A stretch of DNA of 64,000 bases, taken from the NCBI GenBank assembly GCA_950295325.1, contig OX485806.1, forward strand, positions 34,780,001 to 34,844,000. The letters run 5' to 3'. The stretch comes from Polytrichum commune. Taxonomy: Eukaryota; Streptophyta; Polytrichopsida; Polytrichales; Polytrichaceae. Both the position numbers and the translations under genes were made by a program. This document shows positions 47,901 to 57,600 of this stretch, piece by piece (position 1 is the first letter of the stretch; the number at the start of each line of letters is the position of its first letter). A model generated the notes under the pieces. The model was not told where the DNA came from, did no database searches, and was given only the letters and a program-made list of their open reading frames with translations.

Positions 47901-48597
47901 CAACATAGCCGAAGCTCTGAAGACCGTCGTGATAGGAATGTCTCATCACCCGAGTAGAGCACCCACTTAAGACTCATGATAGAAATTTATTTTATATTCT
48001 CACAGATAAATGTCTCATTTATGCTTTAGAGTAACTGGCAAGCCAGCGGGAATTAGGCATCCTGGAGGCTCTCAGGACTGCGAGATAAAACATCTCGCAG
48101 AAACACCTCCTCCAGTCATCTAAGATCGTTCCAAACAAACATACGACAAGCTAAACCCTCCCGACTAAGAACGGATTGCATATTGGGAGGAAAACACTCA
48201 ATGAGCATATCATATGAACATTCCACATGGGGTATTGAGTTCGGGGTTGAGATTGGGATGAGAATGTAGCCCTTCCCCAACCTATGTTTTCATCCGAAAT
48301 TGAGGTGGGTTTAAGGTCGGGGTGGCCTATCTCTTCCCCTTAACCCTTAACGCTTAACGCTCAACCCTAATCCCTAAACCCTGAACCAACAATCGAGAAA
48401 GAACACATCAAAGATGGAGGAAGAAATGAGAGAGACATAACATACTTGCCGATCTTGCCACAGGTGCTGAAGATGGTGTGTAGATCGTTGTTGGTGAGGC
48501 TGAAGTCCAAATTACTAACGTAAACAGTGGATTTGGAAGGCACCAGACCTCCGCTGCCCTGCCGGGGCTTCGCGGAAGGGCCATCATCGTCGAGCAT
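44974..48597 (-). CDS. SNRNP31: U11/U12 snRNP 31 kDa protein (minor spliceosome), eight exons
   Basis: Exons in transcript order: 48597..48446, 47546..47459, 47254..47159, 46933..46859, 46495..46404, 46116..46054, 45751..45688 and 45033..44974; the phases agree and the product is 229 aa. An RRM has RNP2 VYVSNL (25-30) and RNP1 KGVAFILY (64-71). The zinc knuckle [14 protein letters not shown] (120-133, CX2CX4HX4C) follows. The tail is basic ([10 protein letters not shown]), then acidic ([12 protein letters not shown]), and ends [17 protein letters not shown]. This order and the phrase [15 protein letters not shown] match the plant U11/U12-31K protein (animal ZCRB1), part of the U11/U12 di-snRNP that recognises U12-type introns in the nucleus. 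It is about 30 residues shorter than the Arabidopsis form. The start is the first ATG in frame. The 64-base exon 7 is supported by phase and position rather than by a strong motif. Intron 1 holds an inverted-repeat element and intron 7 a foldback MITE. Confidence 0.93.
45242..45602. mobile_element. Intronic foldback MITE, copy D
   Basis: In intron 7 of the U11/U12-31K gene. It has the same structure and, relative to the host gene, the same orientation as copies A to C: left TAGAGTT and ATGACTTTTGGTGG, centre AACTCATTTTGGCATGCC, right CCAACTCCCAATGAAAAGCC and AACTCTA. TA is present at both ends. Confidence 0.8.
47582..48345. mobile_element. Inverted-repeat element in intron 1 of the U11/U12-31K gene
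   Basis: The left arm (ACCTCAACCCACCCTCAATA through GGTTGGGGAAGGGTCACAT, 47582 to 47640) pairs with the right arm (AGCCCTTCCCCAACCTATG through TTGAGGTGGGTTTAAGGTC, 48267 to 48318). A second, shifted copy of the left arm follows at 47641 to 47716. The span is about 760 bp without coding capacity; a non-autonomous DNA transposon is likely. Confidence 0.6.
48343..48384 (-). repeat. Degenerate telomere-like repeat beside exon 1
   Basis: On the minus strand the sequence reads GGTTCAGGGTTTAGGGATTAGGG and then degenerates into GTTAAGGG-like units. It lies about 60 bases inside intron 1, downstream of the exon 1 donor. Short telomere-like (telo-box) motifs near plant gene starts are known as regulatory elements, mainly in translation and RNA-processing genes; a role here is inference. 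Confidence 0.5.
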
Positions 48598-50007
48598 GGC
48601 AACAACCAACCCCAAGTGCTGATGATCTAACCGATCCTTCCGCAACAATCAACGCAATTTCTGGAGCACAAGGAATTACTGTATAGCAATTGATGAATTG
48701 ACGATGAACGTGAGTGCTGGCGTAAGTATGCGCTTTCGAAATCATAGAGTGCAAATGCCGAGTCCAATGCACACTACAAACTTGACGGGATTTGACGGCC
48801 TCTTTATCGATTTAGGGTTCCCACGGGGACCTTCAAATCGCCCCAGGCCTGTATTGGCTCAAGGATTGTTTATTGCATTACAATGGTGGTGGTGGTTATG
48901 GTTGTGAAGTGGTTGTGAAGTGGTTGTGGTTAGCTAAGGTAGAGGGTCTTAAATGGTTTTTCTTTCCGACTAGCCTACTTCTCCAAGGCTCTCAAACACG
49001 TGAATAGTATGAGATGGTTACCAAATCCAAATCAATGTCTAAGCTATTTTTTATATATATTTTTGGAGCTCAAATGAATATGTTATTCATTTATCAAAGT
49101 GAGGATTCTTGTGCTCATTGACTAATCATGTATGTCCCCCCAATTGTGTCAATTGTTGAGTCTAAAATGGTTAAAAACATTTAAGCACGTAGTCCAATAT
49201 CTTTCAAACACTATAGGTGTCCAGTGAAGATAATCATGTCTACCTTGCAATTATAATTAACCAAACCTATGGTTTCGCTCATTTGCACTTGTCTTGTGTG
49301 AATCCTTGTGGTTGATGGTGGGGTTGGTCCTTTGAGTTGCAATCTCTCATTGGTTTAGGTCTTGGAGTCAAGAAGAAATTAGAACAATGATTAAGCCGTG
49401 AGCTCTCCCAATGTTTGGAATTGGTCCAAAGGTCAAAGCATATTAGATGTAAGTTATTTGCACATTTGATTCCACCAAAAAGGTCATGCTTCACATTGTT
49501 GAAGAATGTTATGCATCTACACCTTGAAAGGCGAAGATTCAAATTACAAAAATAAAAATGAAGGAAGAAAGGTTGGTTTTGGTAAGTGATTGGTGTGAAA
49601 CACAAGGATATCATCATCATGGCCATCTCTAGGTCATTAGATTGGTCTCTTCTCCAAAACCAAGATTCAAATTGATTTAGACTAAAGATCAAAATGAGAA
49701 AAAAGAAAAAAGAATTGTCAATGTTCATGCATCAATGTGAATGTGAGCATGTTCACCTTATGTTTATTAGAAGATCAATGTTTTTTTTTTACCATATATT
49801 TTTATTTTCATTCTTCACCCAAATGGCCACACTTGATACTATTAAAAAATAATTGGCCAAGGTGTGCGCCTCAAATGAGAAATAAATGAGAAATAAATAA
49901 ATAAAAAAGGTTTGGTAAGTGATTGGTGTGGGGACAACAAGGTAAACATATATGCACTTTGTGTTCTTCACCAAAAAGGTCATGCTTGACACAATTGAAG
50001 AAAGTTA
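48598..50007. other. Gene-free region upstream of the U11/U12-31K gene
   Basis: The promoter of the minus-strand gene should lie in the first few hundred bases. I could not place a TATA box. Further right are an inverted fragment of the 365-bp dispersed repeat (49080 to 49230) and AT-rich sequence. The minus-strand ORF of 149 codons at 49279 to 49728 has no recognisable domain. Confidence 0.4.
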
Positions 50008-50365
50008 AGGTAGACGGGTCTTAAGTGGCTCGTTTTCTTAATCGGACCCCAATATTTGATTGCCATATCGTTCGGTGAGGATCGAAGAGCAAAGGTCATA
50101 TAGAGACATGTTTAAAAGGGACTAGACTACGTCTGCAAATAGTAATAACTACTCTGCACTCAATAACGAACACAATTGAGAGGACCTATGAACCCAGTTA
50201 AGAAATCAACAAACATGCACTACTGATACCCATAACTAAAGCAGGGCATGTCCGATTTTCAATCCAGTTGTTGCAAATGTTTCATCGTAGACTTACTAAT
50301 GCAACACAAGTTTTGCTGTGTAAATCTAATCGGTAGAAGTTGGAGAACATGAAAAAGGAACCAAA
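50008..50365. repeat. Dispersed repeat of about 365 bp, copy 2
   Basis: Matches 14877..15240 from end to end in the same orientation (for example GACATGTTTAAAAGGGACTA, TTTTCAATCCAGTTG, GCAACACAAGTTTTGCTGTG), with many substitutions. The class is unknown. Confidence 0.75.
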
Positions 50366-50690
50366 CAACAGCCACATACCTCCTGCATCTGCCCCCCTCC
50401 GAAGAGCACTCTCAAGGGAAGGAGGAAAACAAAGAAAGAAAAAGGGAAGGAAAGGGTCCGGAAATGCCAGGTTTCAAGTTTGGTAAAGTAAGTAGGCTGG
50501 TGGGGGCGACGTAAAGCTACTTACTCTCGCACGTGTTGCGCTGCATTCTTACCTCAACCGTTGCCGCCTGGAGCTCAGCTTACACACAGCTCCAGCCTTC
50601 GAGGTAGGCCAGTGTTCCTGTCACCTGCTCTGCCCAGATACTTACAGTGCCAATGTCACTTGTCCGAGAGTTCCAGGCACAGAGAGAATG

Positions 50691-50707
50691 AGAGAGAGAG
50701 AGAGAGA
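50691..50707. repeat. GA run at the head of the BIR-like gene leader
   Basis: A GA dinucleotide run followed by CTTAAAGTAGATACATAAGA. Together with the array that follows, it may mark the 5' end of a long leader of the BIR-like gene, by analogy with the AG run in the DUF212 leader. Confidence 0.4.
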
Positions 50708-50734
50708 ACTTAAAGTAGATACATAAGAAGTGAA

Positions 50735-52080
50735 GGGAGAGGTCGAGGTCTTTCTCTCAGGTTCTTCTCGGGTTTCAAACCTGTCAGCTGAGTGAGTGTG
50801 AGACATCATCGATAACTTTAGCTGCAGTAATACAATTCCACGCCTTTTGGGCTTTTGTAACTTACTGTGTTGCAGCTGCCGGCTACAGTACTTGCCTGCT
50901 TATTCCGTAAGTGTAGTTGTTCGGTTACAACTTGCTGCTCTTTGAGTTTGCAATGGTGGTGGTAATGGGTTGATGGTAATTGTGGCTGCTGTACTGTCCT
51001 TCCTCTTCTGTAAGTTCAGTTGCTCGGTTACGAACGGAGTTTGCTAGTGGTTATGGGGTGTTGTCTCGGTAATGTGGCCAGTGTAATCAGACCTGGTTAT
51101 TCGGTAACTTTAGTTTTTTCGGTTACGAGCTCTTTGAGTTTTGGTGGTGATGGCAATGGGATGATGGTAATTGTGGCTATTGTACTTCCTGCTTTTTCTG
51201 TACGTTTAGATGTTTGGTTACAGGTTCTTTGAGTTTGAGTAGGTGGCATTGGGATTATGATGGCAATGTGGATGCAGTCCTGCTTGTACTTCTGTAAGTT
51301 TAATTTAGTTGCTTGGTTACGAGGTGTTTCGAGTTTGGTGGTGGTTGCAGTGGGGTGATGGTTGTAGTGGCGGCTATATGTATATATGTAGAGAGAGGTC
51401 CTTCTCTCAGGTCCTTGTCGGGTTTCAAGCTTGTCAGCTGAGTGTGAGACATCGATACTTTAGCTGCAGTAAAAGAATAACACACCTATGCCTTTTCCTT
51501 ACTACTGCTTAACTTGCTGAGTTGTAGCTGACGGCTACTTTCCTGCTTATTCGGTATATTTAGTTACGAGTTTCTTTGCGTTTTGGTGGTGGCAATGGGC
51601 TGATGCTAATTGTGGCCATATTATCTTTCCTGCTTCTTCTGTACGTTTAGTTGCTCGGTCACGAGTTCTTTGAGTTTTGTTGGTGCAGAAGCAATGGGAT
51701 GATGCTAATTGTGGCCATATTATCTTTCTGCTTCTTCTGTACGTTTAGTTGCTCGTATACGAGCTCTTTGAGTCTGGTGGTGGCAATGGGATGATGGTAA
51801 TTGTGGCTACAGCTTTCCTGGTTCTTCTGTACGTTTAGTTGCTCAGTTACGAGCTCTTTGAGTCTGGTGGTGGCAATGGGATGATGGTAATGTGGCTACA
51901 GCTTTCCTATTTCTTCTGTAAGTTTAGTTGATTGGTTACAAGCTCTTTGAGTTTGGTGGTTGCAATGGGATGATTTTCATGTGGCTACAGCTTTCCTGTT
52001 TCGATCTAGTTCTGTAAGTTTAGTTGCACGGTTGCGAAATGTATCGAGTTTTTTGGTGGTGGCATTGGGATATTGATGCT
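50735..52080 (+). repeat. Tandem array of about 100-bp units in two blocks
   Basis: Two copies of a header (GAGAGGTC near 50738 and 51393, with CTCTCAGGT, GTCAGCTGAGTG, TTTAGCTGCAGTAA, GCTTATTC) are each followed by several units. A typical unit is TTCTGTAAGTTTAGTTGCTC, GGTTACGAGCTCTTTGAGTT, TGGTGGTGGCAATGGGATGA, TGGTAATTGTGGCTAC. About eleven units are visible. Most contain TCTGTAAGT or TCTGTACGT, which look like splice donors. The array lies upstream of the BIR-like gene. Confidence 0.85.
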
Positions 52081-52939
52081 CATGTGGCTCATGGGTGGGA
52101 TGTTGTAGAGCTCCGGTGCATGTAAGGTGGAGTGGGGAGGAAGCGAAGCTGGGAGCTGTAGTTTAGTCAAGACAGAGAGGGAGCTGAGAAGAGTGGTCCA
52201 AGGAGTGTGGGGCAAGTTGACATCAATGTGGAAAACTGATGTAAGTTTTTTTCTTATCTCCCACTCGAAAAGCCGGTGACAGTTGATGCATACATATATG
52301 CCTAGCCGGACAATTTGTCGATTGGGTAGGTTCACAGATCATTGGTTGTCAGTACTCGTCTACTGGAGTGCGAACTCGTTATATACCCTTTGAGCTTGAC
52401 ATGTGAAATTAATGAAAGTGCTCCATAGCGGTATAGCCCATAGCCTTCGAAGTTCTCTCCATTGATGCTGTCCCTTTTATTTGACAAGTGAGTACGCAGA
52501 GAGTATTCTAGTGCCTCTCCTACTATATATATCCTTTCTACGTTGGAGGAGGAAGACTCCGTGCCTTTCTTCCTTAAATGGGACATTGTGATGCTTTGGT
52601 GTGTGTGTGTGTGATTAATTTTGTAGCCCAAGCCATGTATACAACTTGAGCTGAAGCTTAAGCTTGCTACTTTGGTGGGCTAAAGGTAAAGAATTTAGAG
52701 CTTCAAATGGTGGAGCTTAGGTTCCTTCTTTTCTGGCTTGATTCCCTTCAAGTTTAAGCCTGAAGTTGTAGACATTTGACTTGGGCATCAATCCCTCCAA
52801 AACGGGGACCAACCTTGACACAAAGCTCCATCATCGTTAGGCACATGTGATAAAAGCTCATATTCTTTTACCTTAGCTCAAGTTGTGTGTGGCAAAGGGC
52901 ATGTGCAGTTCCTGCATAAACTTACAGTGCTGTGATAAT

Positions 52940-53990
52940 CTACAATGCCGTCGACTACTTTTCGCAGGTGAGTACAGTAGGGGTGCTTGAAGACGACTTT
53001 GTGTAAGTTCAGGACAGTATATGATGGGAGATTGAACTTATAAGTGCCACTCCACAGAACTGACTACGCTCCTCTTCTGTGGAATCTTTGGAACCAGGTG
53101 CAACGGAGATGGAACTTGACGATCGTTTGGCATGATTTCCTTGAAGTGAGAGAAAGGGGACCGTGGCAGCAGCTGCGATGGTAGCAATGAGCTTGAGAGG
53201 TCTTCAGTTTATTGCTGGGAGAATGTCGTTCACTAATCTTCGCAAGTGAGTACTGAGTAGAGTAGGGGTGCTTGAATATGACTTTGTGTAATCTTAGGGT
53301 AGCATATGGTGAGGATTGTAGTTGTATGGCCACTCCACGAAGCTAAGTAACTACGGCTCCTCTTTTGTGGAACCTTTCGAACCAGGTGCAGCGGAAGCAG
53401 AACTTGATGTTCCGGATACATTACCTTACATTTCGCAAAATTTCTTTGAACTGAGAGAGGGGATCGTGGCAGCAGCTAGCTTTGATAGCAATGAGGTTGA
53501 GAGGCTTCACTTCATTGCTGTGAGAATCTACAATGAGTAGGGATGCTTTGAAGATGACTTTGTGTAAGCTTAGGGCAGCATGTGATGGGAGATTGAAGTT
53601 ATACGTGCCAGTCCACAAAGCTAACAATGCCCCTTGTTCTTTTGTGGACTCTTTGGAACCAGATACAGATGAAGGATTACTTGATGCTCGGCATGTATTA
53701 TCCCACATTTGGCACAATGTCGTTGGCCGATGTTCGCAGGTGAGTAGAGTAGGGATGCCTGAAGATGTCTTTGTGTAAGCTTAGGCATCATATACATGAT
53801 GGGAGATTGAAGTTTTATGTACCACTCCACAAAACTAACAATGCATTCTTCTTCTGTGGAATATTTGGAACTAGGTGGTACGGAAGCAAAATGTTCGGCA
53901 TGCATTAACCCACATTTAGCACAATTTGTTTGAAGTGAGAAGAGAGGGGATGGTGGCAGCAGCAATGAGGTTGAGAGCGTTGTGTTCCAT
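52940..53990 (+). repeat. Tandem units of about 280 bp ending at the BIR-like gene start
   Basis: Three to four units share GACTTTGTGTAAGCTTAGG, GATGGGAGATTGAAGTT, GCCACTCCACAAAGCTAAC, TCTTTGGAACCAGGTGCA, GTGAGAGAGGGGATCGTGGC and AGCAATGAGGTTGAGAGG. The last of these is the start-codon region of the BIR-like gene. Several units also hold a donor-like TTCGCAGGTGAGTA (GT at 52968, 53246 and 53740). The third unit has lost the GTGGCAGCAGC block. Confidence 0.85.
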
Positions 53991-54786
53991 GTTTCTGGTC
54001 ATAGCAACTTTGAGTCAATGGCGTGGTGCTAATTCTCAGACATCAGCCACGGATGACGACCTTCTGTGTCTCCAAGGATTTCAGTCCGGGGTCCAGGACC
54101 CTAAGAACTATCTGTCTGCTAGCTGGTCAGGTACAGGGTTCCCTTGCAACAAGACAAACGTTGTGGGAGTGACATGCTCTTCTGGCAGAGTGGTGGAGCT
54201 CAGTTTGGAGCATGCTGGTCTTGGAGGTTTCATTCACCCTAACCTCTCATTGTGTGGGAACTTGAATATCTTGATCCTGGCATCGAACCAGTTGACAGGA
54301 ACCATACCTGCCCAATTGGGCCTGCTCCCCAATTTGGTTACCCTGAAGCTCGATTCCAATATCTTGTCCGGCAGCATCCCCAGTGAGCTTTACAATTGCT
54401 CATACTTGAATGTGGTCGACCTGCACAACAACAGGCTGACTGGGGCTATCCCTCCAGAACTTGGATCTTTGACACGGCTAAAAACCTTCGATGTTTCCAA
54501 CAATGACCTGTCTGGACAGATCCCCGTGGGATTGTCGAACACTTCTACGGGTGCTCCGAGGTTCAATGATAGCTCATTCTTGGGGAACGATGGGTTGTAT
54601 GGCTACCCTCTTCCCCCTGCCAAGGAGCACAGCCTCTCCGTGCTGGCCATTGTGGGCATTGGATTGGCCAGTGGGCTGCTTAGCTTGTGTCTGAGCTTCA
54701 CTGCCGTGTGTATTTGGTTGAGGGTGACGGAACAGCGGCTTGCCGCTGAAGAAGGGAAAATCTCCCAGTTGGTGCCAGAGTATTAA
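53950..54786 (+). CDS. BIR-like LRR transmembrane protein lacking a kinase domain
   Basis: Single-exon ORF of 278 aa from ATG 53950 (a second ATG at 53965 is also plausible). It begins with a signal peptide ending near residue 29 (RGANS). The N-terminal LRR cap has DDDLLCLQGFQSGVQDP and a GFPC/VGVTC cysteine pair. About five LRRs follow (LNILILASNQLTGTIPAQLG, LVTLKLDSNILSGSIPSEL, LKTFDVSNNDLSGQIP). A membrane helix spans about 229 to 257, then a 21-residue tail. The cap, the LRR number and the FLGNDGLYGYPL block before the helix resemble the ectodomain of the BIR family (BAK1-interacting receptor-like pseudokinases). Those proteins continue into a pseudokinase; here the frame stops, and nothing kinase-like follows within 3 kb. 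It could be a receptor-like protein acting as a co-receptor or decoy at the plasma membrane, or a truncated copy. Confidence 0.88.
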   Translation: MVAAAMRLRALCSMFLVIATLSQWRGANSQTSATDDDLLCLQGFQSGVQDPKNYLSASWSGTGFPCNKTNVVGVTCSSGRVVELSLEHAGLGGFIHPNLSLCGNLNILILASNQLTGTIPAQLGLLPNLVTLKLDSNILSGSIPSELYNCSYLNVVDLHNNRLTGAIPPELGSLTRLKTFDVSNNDLSGQIPVGLSNTSTGAPRFNDSSFLGNDGLYGYPLPPAKEHSLSVLAIVGIGLASGLLSLCLSFTAVCIWLRVTEQRLAAEEGKISQLVPEY

Positions 54787-54819
54787 CGTAGGAGGCACAA
54801 ACAAATGTAGCACCTCTTT

Positions 54820-55660
54820 GTACAAAGCTAGTGTTCTTAGGGTGTATTTTTGCAATTTAAGGGGGGAATTTTGAAGACTCTTCTTGATACCAATCATGAG
54901 TGTAAATCAGTATCAGGAGTCCTGATGAAAGTGTGGACAAACTGTACACCATATCAACACCCATTGAATGACTTGCGAGGCACTGTGCTGGTCACTTTCC
55001 TATTCGACAAGACTTCGATTCCAATCTATGCAAGGAACTGTACAGAGCTAACGATCTTAGGGTGAATTTGTGCATTGAGGCGGAAGGTTTTGAAGGCACT
55101 CCTTGATCCTCAGAGAGTAATAACCATCGTGCCTGAAAATCAGGAAGAGGAGTGCCGATGAATCTAAGGGTAAATTGTACCATCACTGCAGCATTTCCTT
55201 GCATCACTAGCGGATTACTGTGATGGTTATTTTCCTATTTAAAATGACTTTTATTCGAACGTGGAAGTGTAGAGCAAAGAGTGCAATGCCGGTGGAAGGG
55301 ACTGTAGAAAGATAATGATTTTGGGGTGAATTTGTACATGTTTAGGGGGAAAGAAGTGGGGGGGGGGTTAGAGACTCCTTACGATCCAGAGTGTAATACT
55401 GACCGGGCAGGAGTGTTGATGAAATTATGCACTACTTCATTAACATTGACTTCAATGACTTGCGGATTACTGTGCTTGCTGCTTTTCTGTTTGACCAGGC
55501 TTTCATTCCAGCGTGGGAGCGTAGATCAGAGAATAGAATGCCTGTGATAGGGACCTCACCTAGATGATGTTTACGTGCAAGTCGAGGGGATCTGGAGACT
55601 CCTGTTGGACTGATGGTAAACGGAAGTAGGTCTGCTAAAAATTATGGACTAATTATAGCA
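54820..55660 (+). repeat. Tandem units of about 240 bp downstream of the BIR-like gene
   Basis: Units recur with TCTTAGGGTGAATTTGTGCA (near 54836, 55056 and 55318, weaker at 55565), GAGGGGGAA or relatives, GAGTGTTGATGAA, ATGACTTGCGGATTACTGTG, and TTCGATTCCAA or TTCATTCCAG followed by GTGGGAG. The first unit starts about 35 bases after the stop codon, so the array may be transcribed as 3' untranslated sequence. Confidence 0.8.
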
Positions 55661-56640
55661 CTATATCATTCACGTGGATGACAAGGTCATATGACTAATT
55701 GTGCTGGCTGCTCTCCTATTAGACGAGAATTTGATATCAACATAGAAGCGTAAATCTGCGGAACAGGATCGAATTGCACTGCCACGGTCAATGATCAGTG
55801 CCCATGGTGATGTGATACGAAAGTTCAGCGATTTTAAATCCGTGAAAGTGATACAATTATACGCGCGCATAACTGTGCTAGATCTACACTCGCATTTGAC
55901 AACGCAAAGTAGAATAGAGGGTTAGATTGAACAAACGTGGTGGACAAAGTCTGAATGTATTTGAATTACACTGCTATATCATAAATACTATCACTGACGT
56001 GTAACAATTCCACCTTAAGCAGCTGTCTCCTCCCCAGTTCTACCGTTGCTAGAATTATCCGGTATGCTTTTGATGCAGGCCTTGTGGTCGTTCCAAATTG
56101 GAGATTTCCTTAGTGATCATTTACAGGCCTCTTTCACAAAATCTTGGTATAATTTCAACAACCATATCAGGATTTAGGTTTTCGTCTAATCTATCAAACA
56201 CTGGGTATGGTGCAATTCCAGTCATATTCGATAAATTATAGGGAATCGTCACTGTTGGACGTTCACAAGCATTAAAAATTCTACATCATCTTCAAAACTA
56301 TCCAGTGTTACGGTGTCTTGTATGGTCCAAGGATAGAACGTGGCCCTGCTAAAGACTAATCATCAGAATATAGCTGCATGACGCTCACATGCCGTATTTT
56401 TCCTCCAAAAAATCGATTTTGGGCAGATCTGGCCATTCCAATCATATTATGCCTAAAGCAGATTCGCCAGTAGAAGTACACCGCCCACAATATGGGTCCC
56501 CATAACCAGTTCTCGGCATTTTAGTTCATACCTCATGTACGTAGGCCCGATATTCAGATTCCATATGTTGAACATCCTTCATAGTTGTCGCCACTGGTTG
56601 AATCAATGGATGCAGAAAAGACAGAAACATGTCTTATGTT
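55661..56640. other. Gene-free region downstream of the snoRNA-like units
   Basis: No coding region is visible. If the minus-strand snoRNA-like transcript continues, it runs into this stretch. I looked for further H/ACA or C/D units on the minus strand; TGATGAT and GATGATG phrases near 56358 and 56290 could be C-boxes, but no matching D-box was found. Confidence 0.4.
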
Positions 56641-56777
56641 GATTGTAGCACCATGGATTGAACCTGTTGCCATTAAAACGACAGTGGCTCACCACCTAAA
56701 ATTGATGCAAATTTCTATGCCTGTAACTGACGAGAGGTCAACTCACGAGAAATCATAAACCTCTGCTTTTTGTACAG
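56641..56777 (-). ncRNA. H/ACA snoRNA-like unit 3 of the cluster
   Basis: 137 nt, transcribed right to left. The 5' hairpin has the outer stem CTGTA/TACAG and inner stem AGAGGT/ACCTCT, separated by internal loops (caaaaagc / cgtcag) like a pseudouridylation pocket. The H-box candidate is ATAGAA. The 3' hairpin closes GCATCA with TGGTGC and has an inner CTGT/ACAG stem. ACA lies exactly three bases from the proposed 3' end (ACAATC). The target uridine was not determined. Confidence 0.55.
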
Positions 56778-56831
56778 GAACCTAAATGCAAGACCGACCC
56801 AAAAGCTCTCGAGCAGATGTCTATAACATTG

Positions 56832-56931
56832 GAGTGTTGCACCATGGGTTGAACACAACAGTGGCTTATATTTACCTAAAACTGACAAAAGATTACTAAC
56901 ACGAAATCACCAATCTCTGCATTTTGCACAG
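56832..56931 (-). ncRNA. H/ACA snoRNA-like unit 2 of the cluster (shortened)
   Basis: About 100 nt. The 5' hairpin keeps AGAGATT/AATCTTT (one G-U pair), but its outer stem is weakened. The H-box candidate is ATATAA. The 3' hairpin is reduced to CCA/TGG and GTTG/CAAC around a short loop. The tail ACACTC has ACA three bases from the end. This unit may be decayed. Confidence 0.4.
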
Positions 56932-57023
56932 GACGCAGAAGGTCTCTTCAGGTCAATCTATGTTCACACCCAGTAAATAATTAAACCCGGATCCGATTAC
57001 TGATAGATACGAAAACTCTTTCA

Positions 57024-57161
57024 GGATGTTGCACCATGGATTGAACCTGTTGTCAAAGAAACGACAGTGGCTCACCACCTAAAAATGATGCGCCTTCTCT
57101 ATACCTGTAACTGACGAGAGATTAACTCACATTAAATCACCAATCTCTGCTTTTTGTACAG
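57024..57161 (-). ncRNA. H/ACA snoRNA-like unit 1 of the cluster
   Basis: 138 nt. The 5' hairpin has outer stem CTGTA/TACAG and inner stem AGAGATT/AATCTCT around pocket-like loops. The H-box candidate is AGAGAA. The 3' hairpin closes GCATCA with TGGTGC. The 3' tail is ACATCC. Compared with unit 3, the inner stem has changed a G-C pair to an A-U pair on both sides, which supports selection on the RNA fold. Confidence 0.55.
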
Positions 57162-57520
57162 GAAATACAAACCATATAACACATAGTATACTTGAAACAC
57201 AAGGAATAGGCCATCATACGTGTCAAAATCGTCACAACCCGCAGGTTACTAAGATCCGAAAGATGGTGTTTTTTGATATGGTGTTGTAATCATCAGCCTG
57301 TTCCACATGAGGTCATACGAAACCACAATACTCATCCATGACACAGTAAACAGCCTCCGCTGTGTAGAGCGCACATTCGTGTGATCTCCTGTTGCACCTG
57401 CAACAGAAACTCACAAGAATCTAAGACCTACACAATGCACAAGGAAAAAATAACGAGACAGACATCCAACAACACAAAAAAGCATCGATGAGTGGCTGGT
57501 AAGGAAGAAAGCTCTGAATG
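57162..57520 (-). ncRNA. Leader of the snoRNA-like precursor, possibly with another unit
   Basis: This lies between the proposed transcription start (about 57517) and unit 1. It contains paired segments such as GTCAT/ATGAC (57339 and 57318) inside CTGT/ACAG, and a TGATGAT phrase near 57292. A further H/ACA or C/D RNA is possible, but I cannot define one with confidence. No convincing ORF is present. Confidence 0.3.
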
Positions 57521-57546
57521 TCTGTCGATGGGAAGGAGAGGTGGCG

Positions 57547-57600
57547 TCTATATAGCAGCGTTAGGGTTAGGGTTTGGGCCGCACTCCCGGTTAGGGTTTC
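57547..57600 (-). promoter_or_regulatory. Telo-box, site II and TATA promoter of the snoRNA-like cluster
   Basis: On the minus strand the order is AAACCCTAA (57599 to 57591), GGCCCAAACCCTAACCCTAA (57580 to 57561), then CTATATAGA (57555 to 57547). Telo-boxes joined to site II elements (GGCCCA) ahead of a TATA box are a known arrangement in plant snoRNA and ribosomal-protein promoters. Initiation would be near 57517, upstream of the three H/ACA-like units. Confidence 0.65.

Noticed and set aside
49279-49728. Minus-strand ORF of 149 codons
   Set aside because: No domain, no splice-site support, AT-rich low-complexity content (runs of F and N) and no related sequence in the window.
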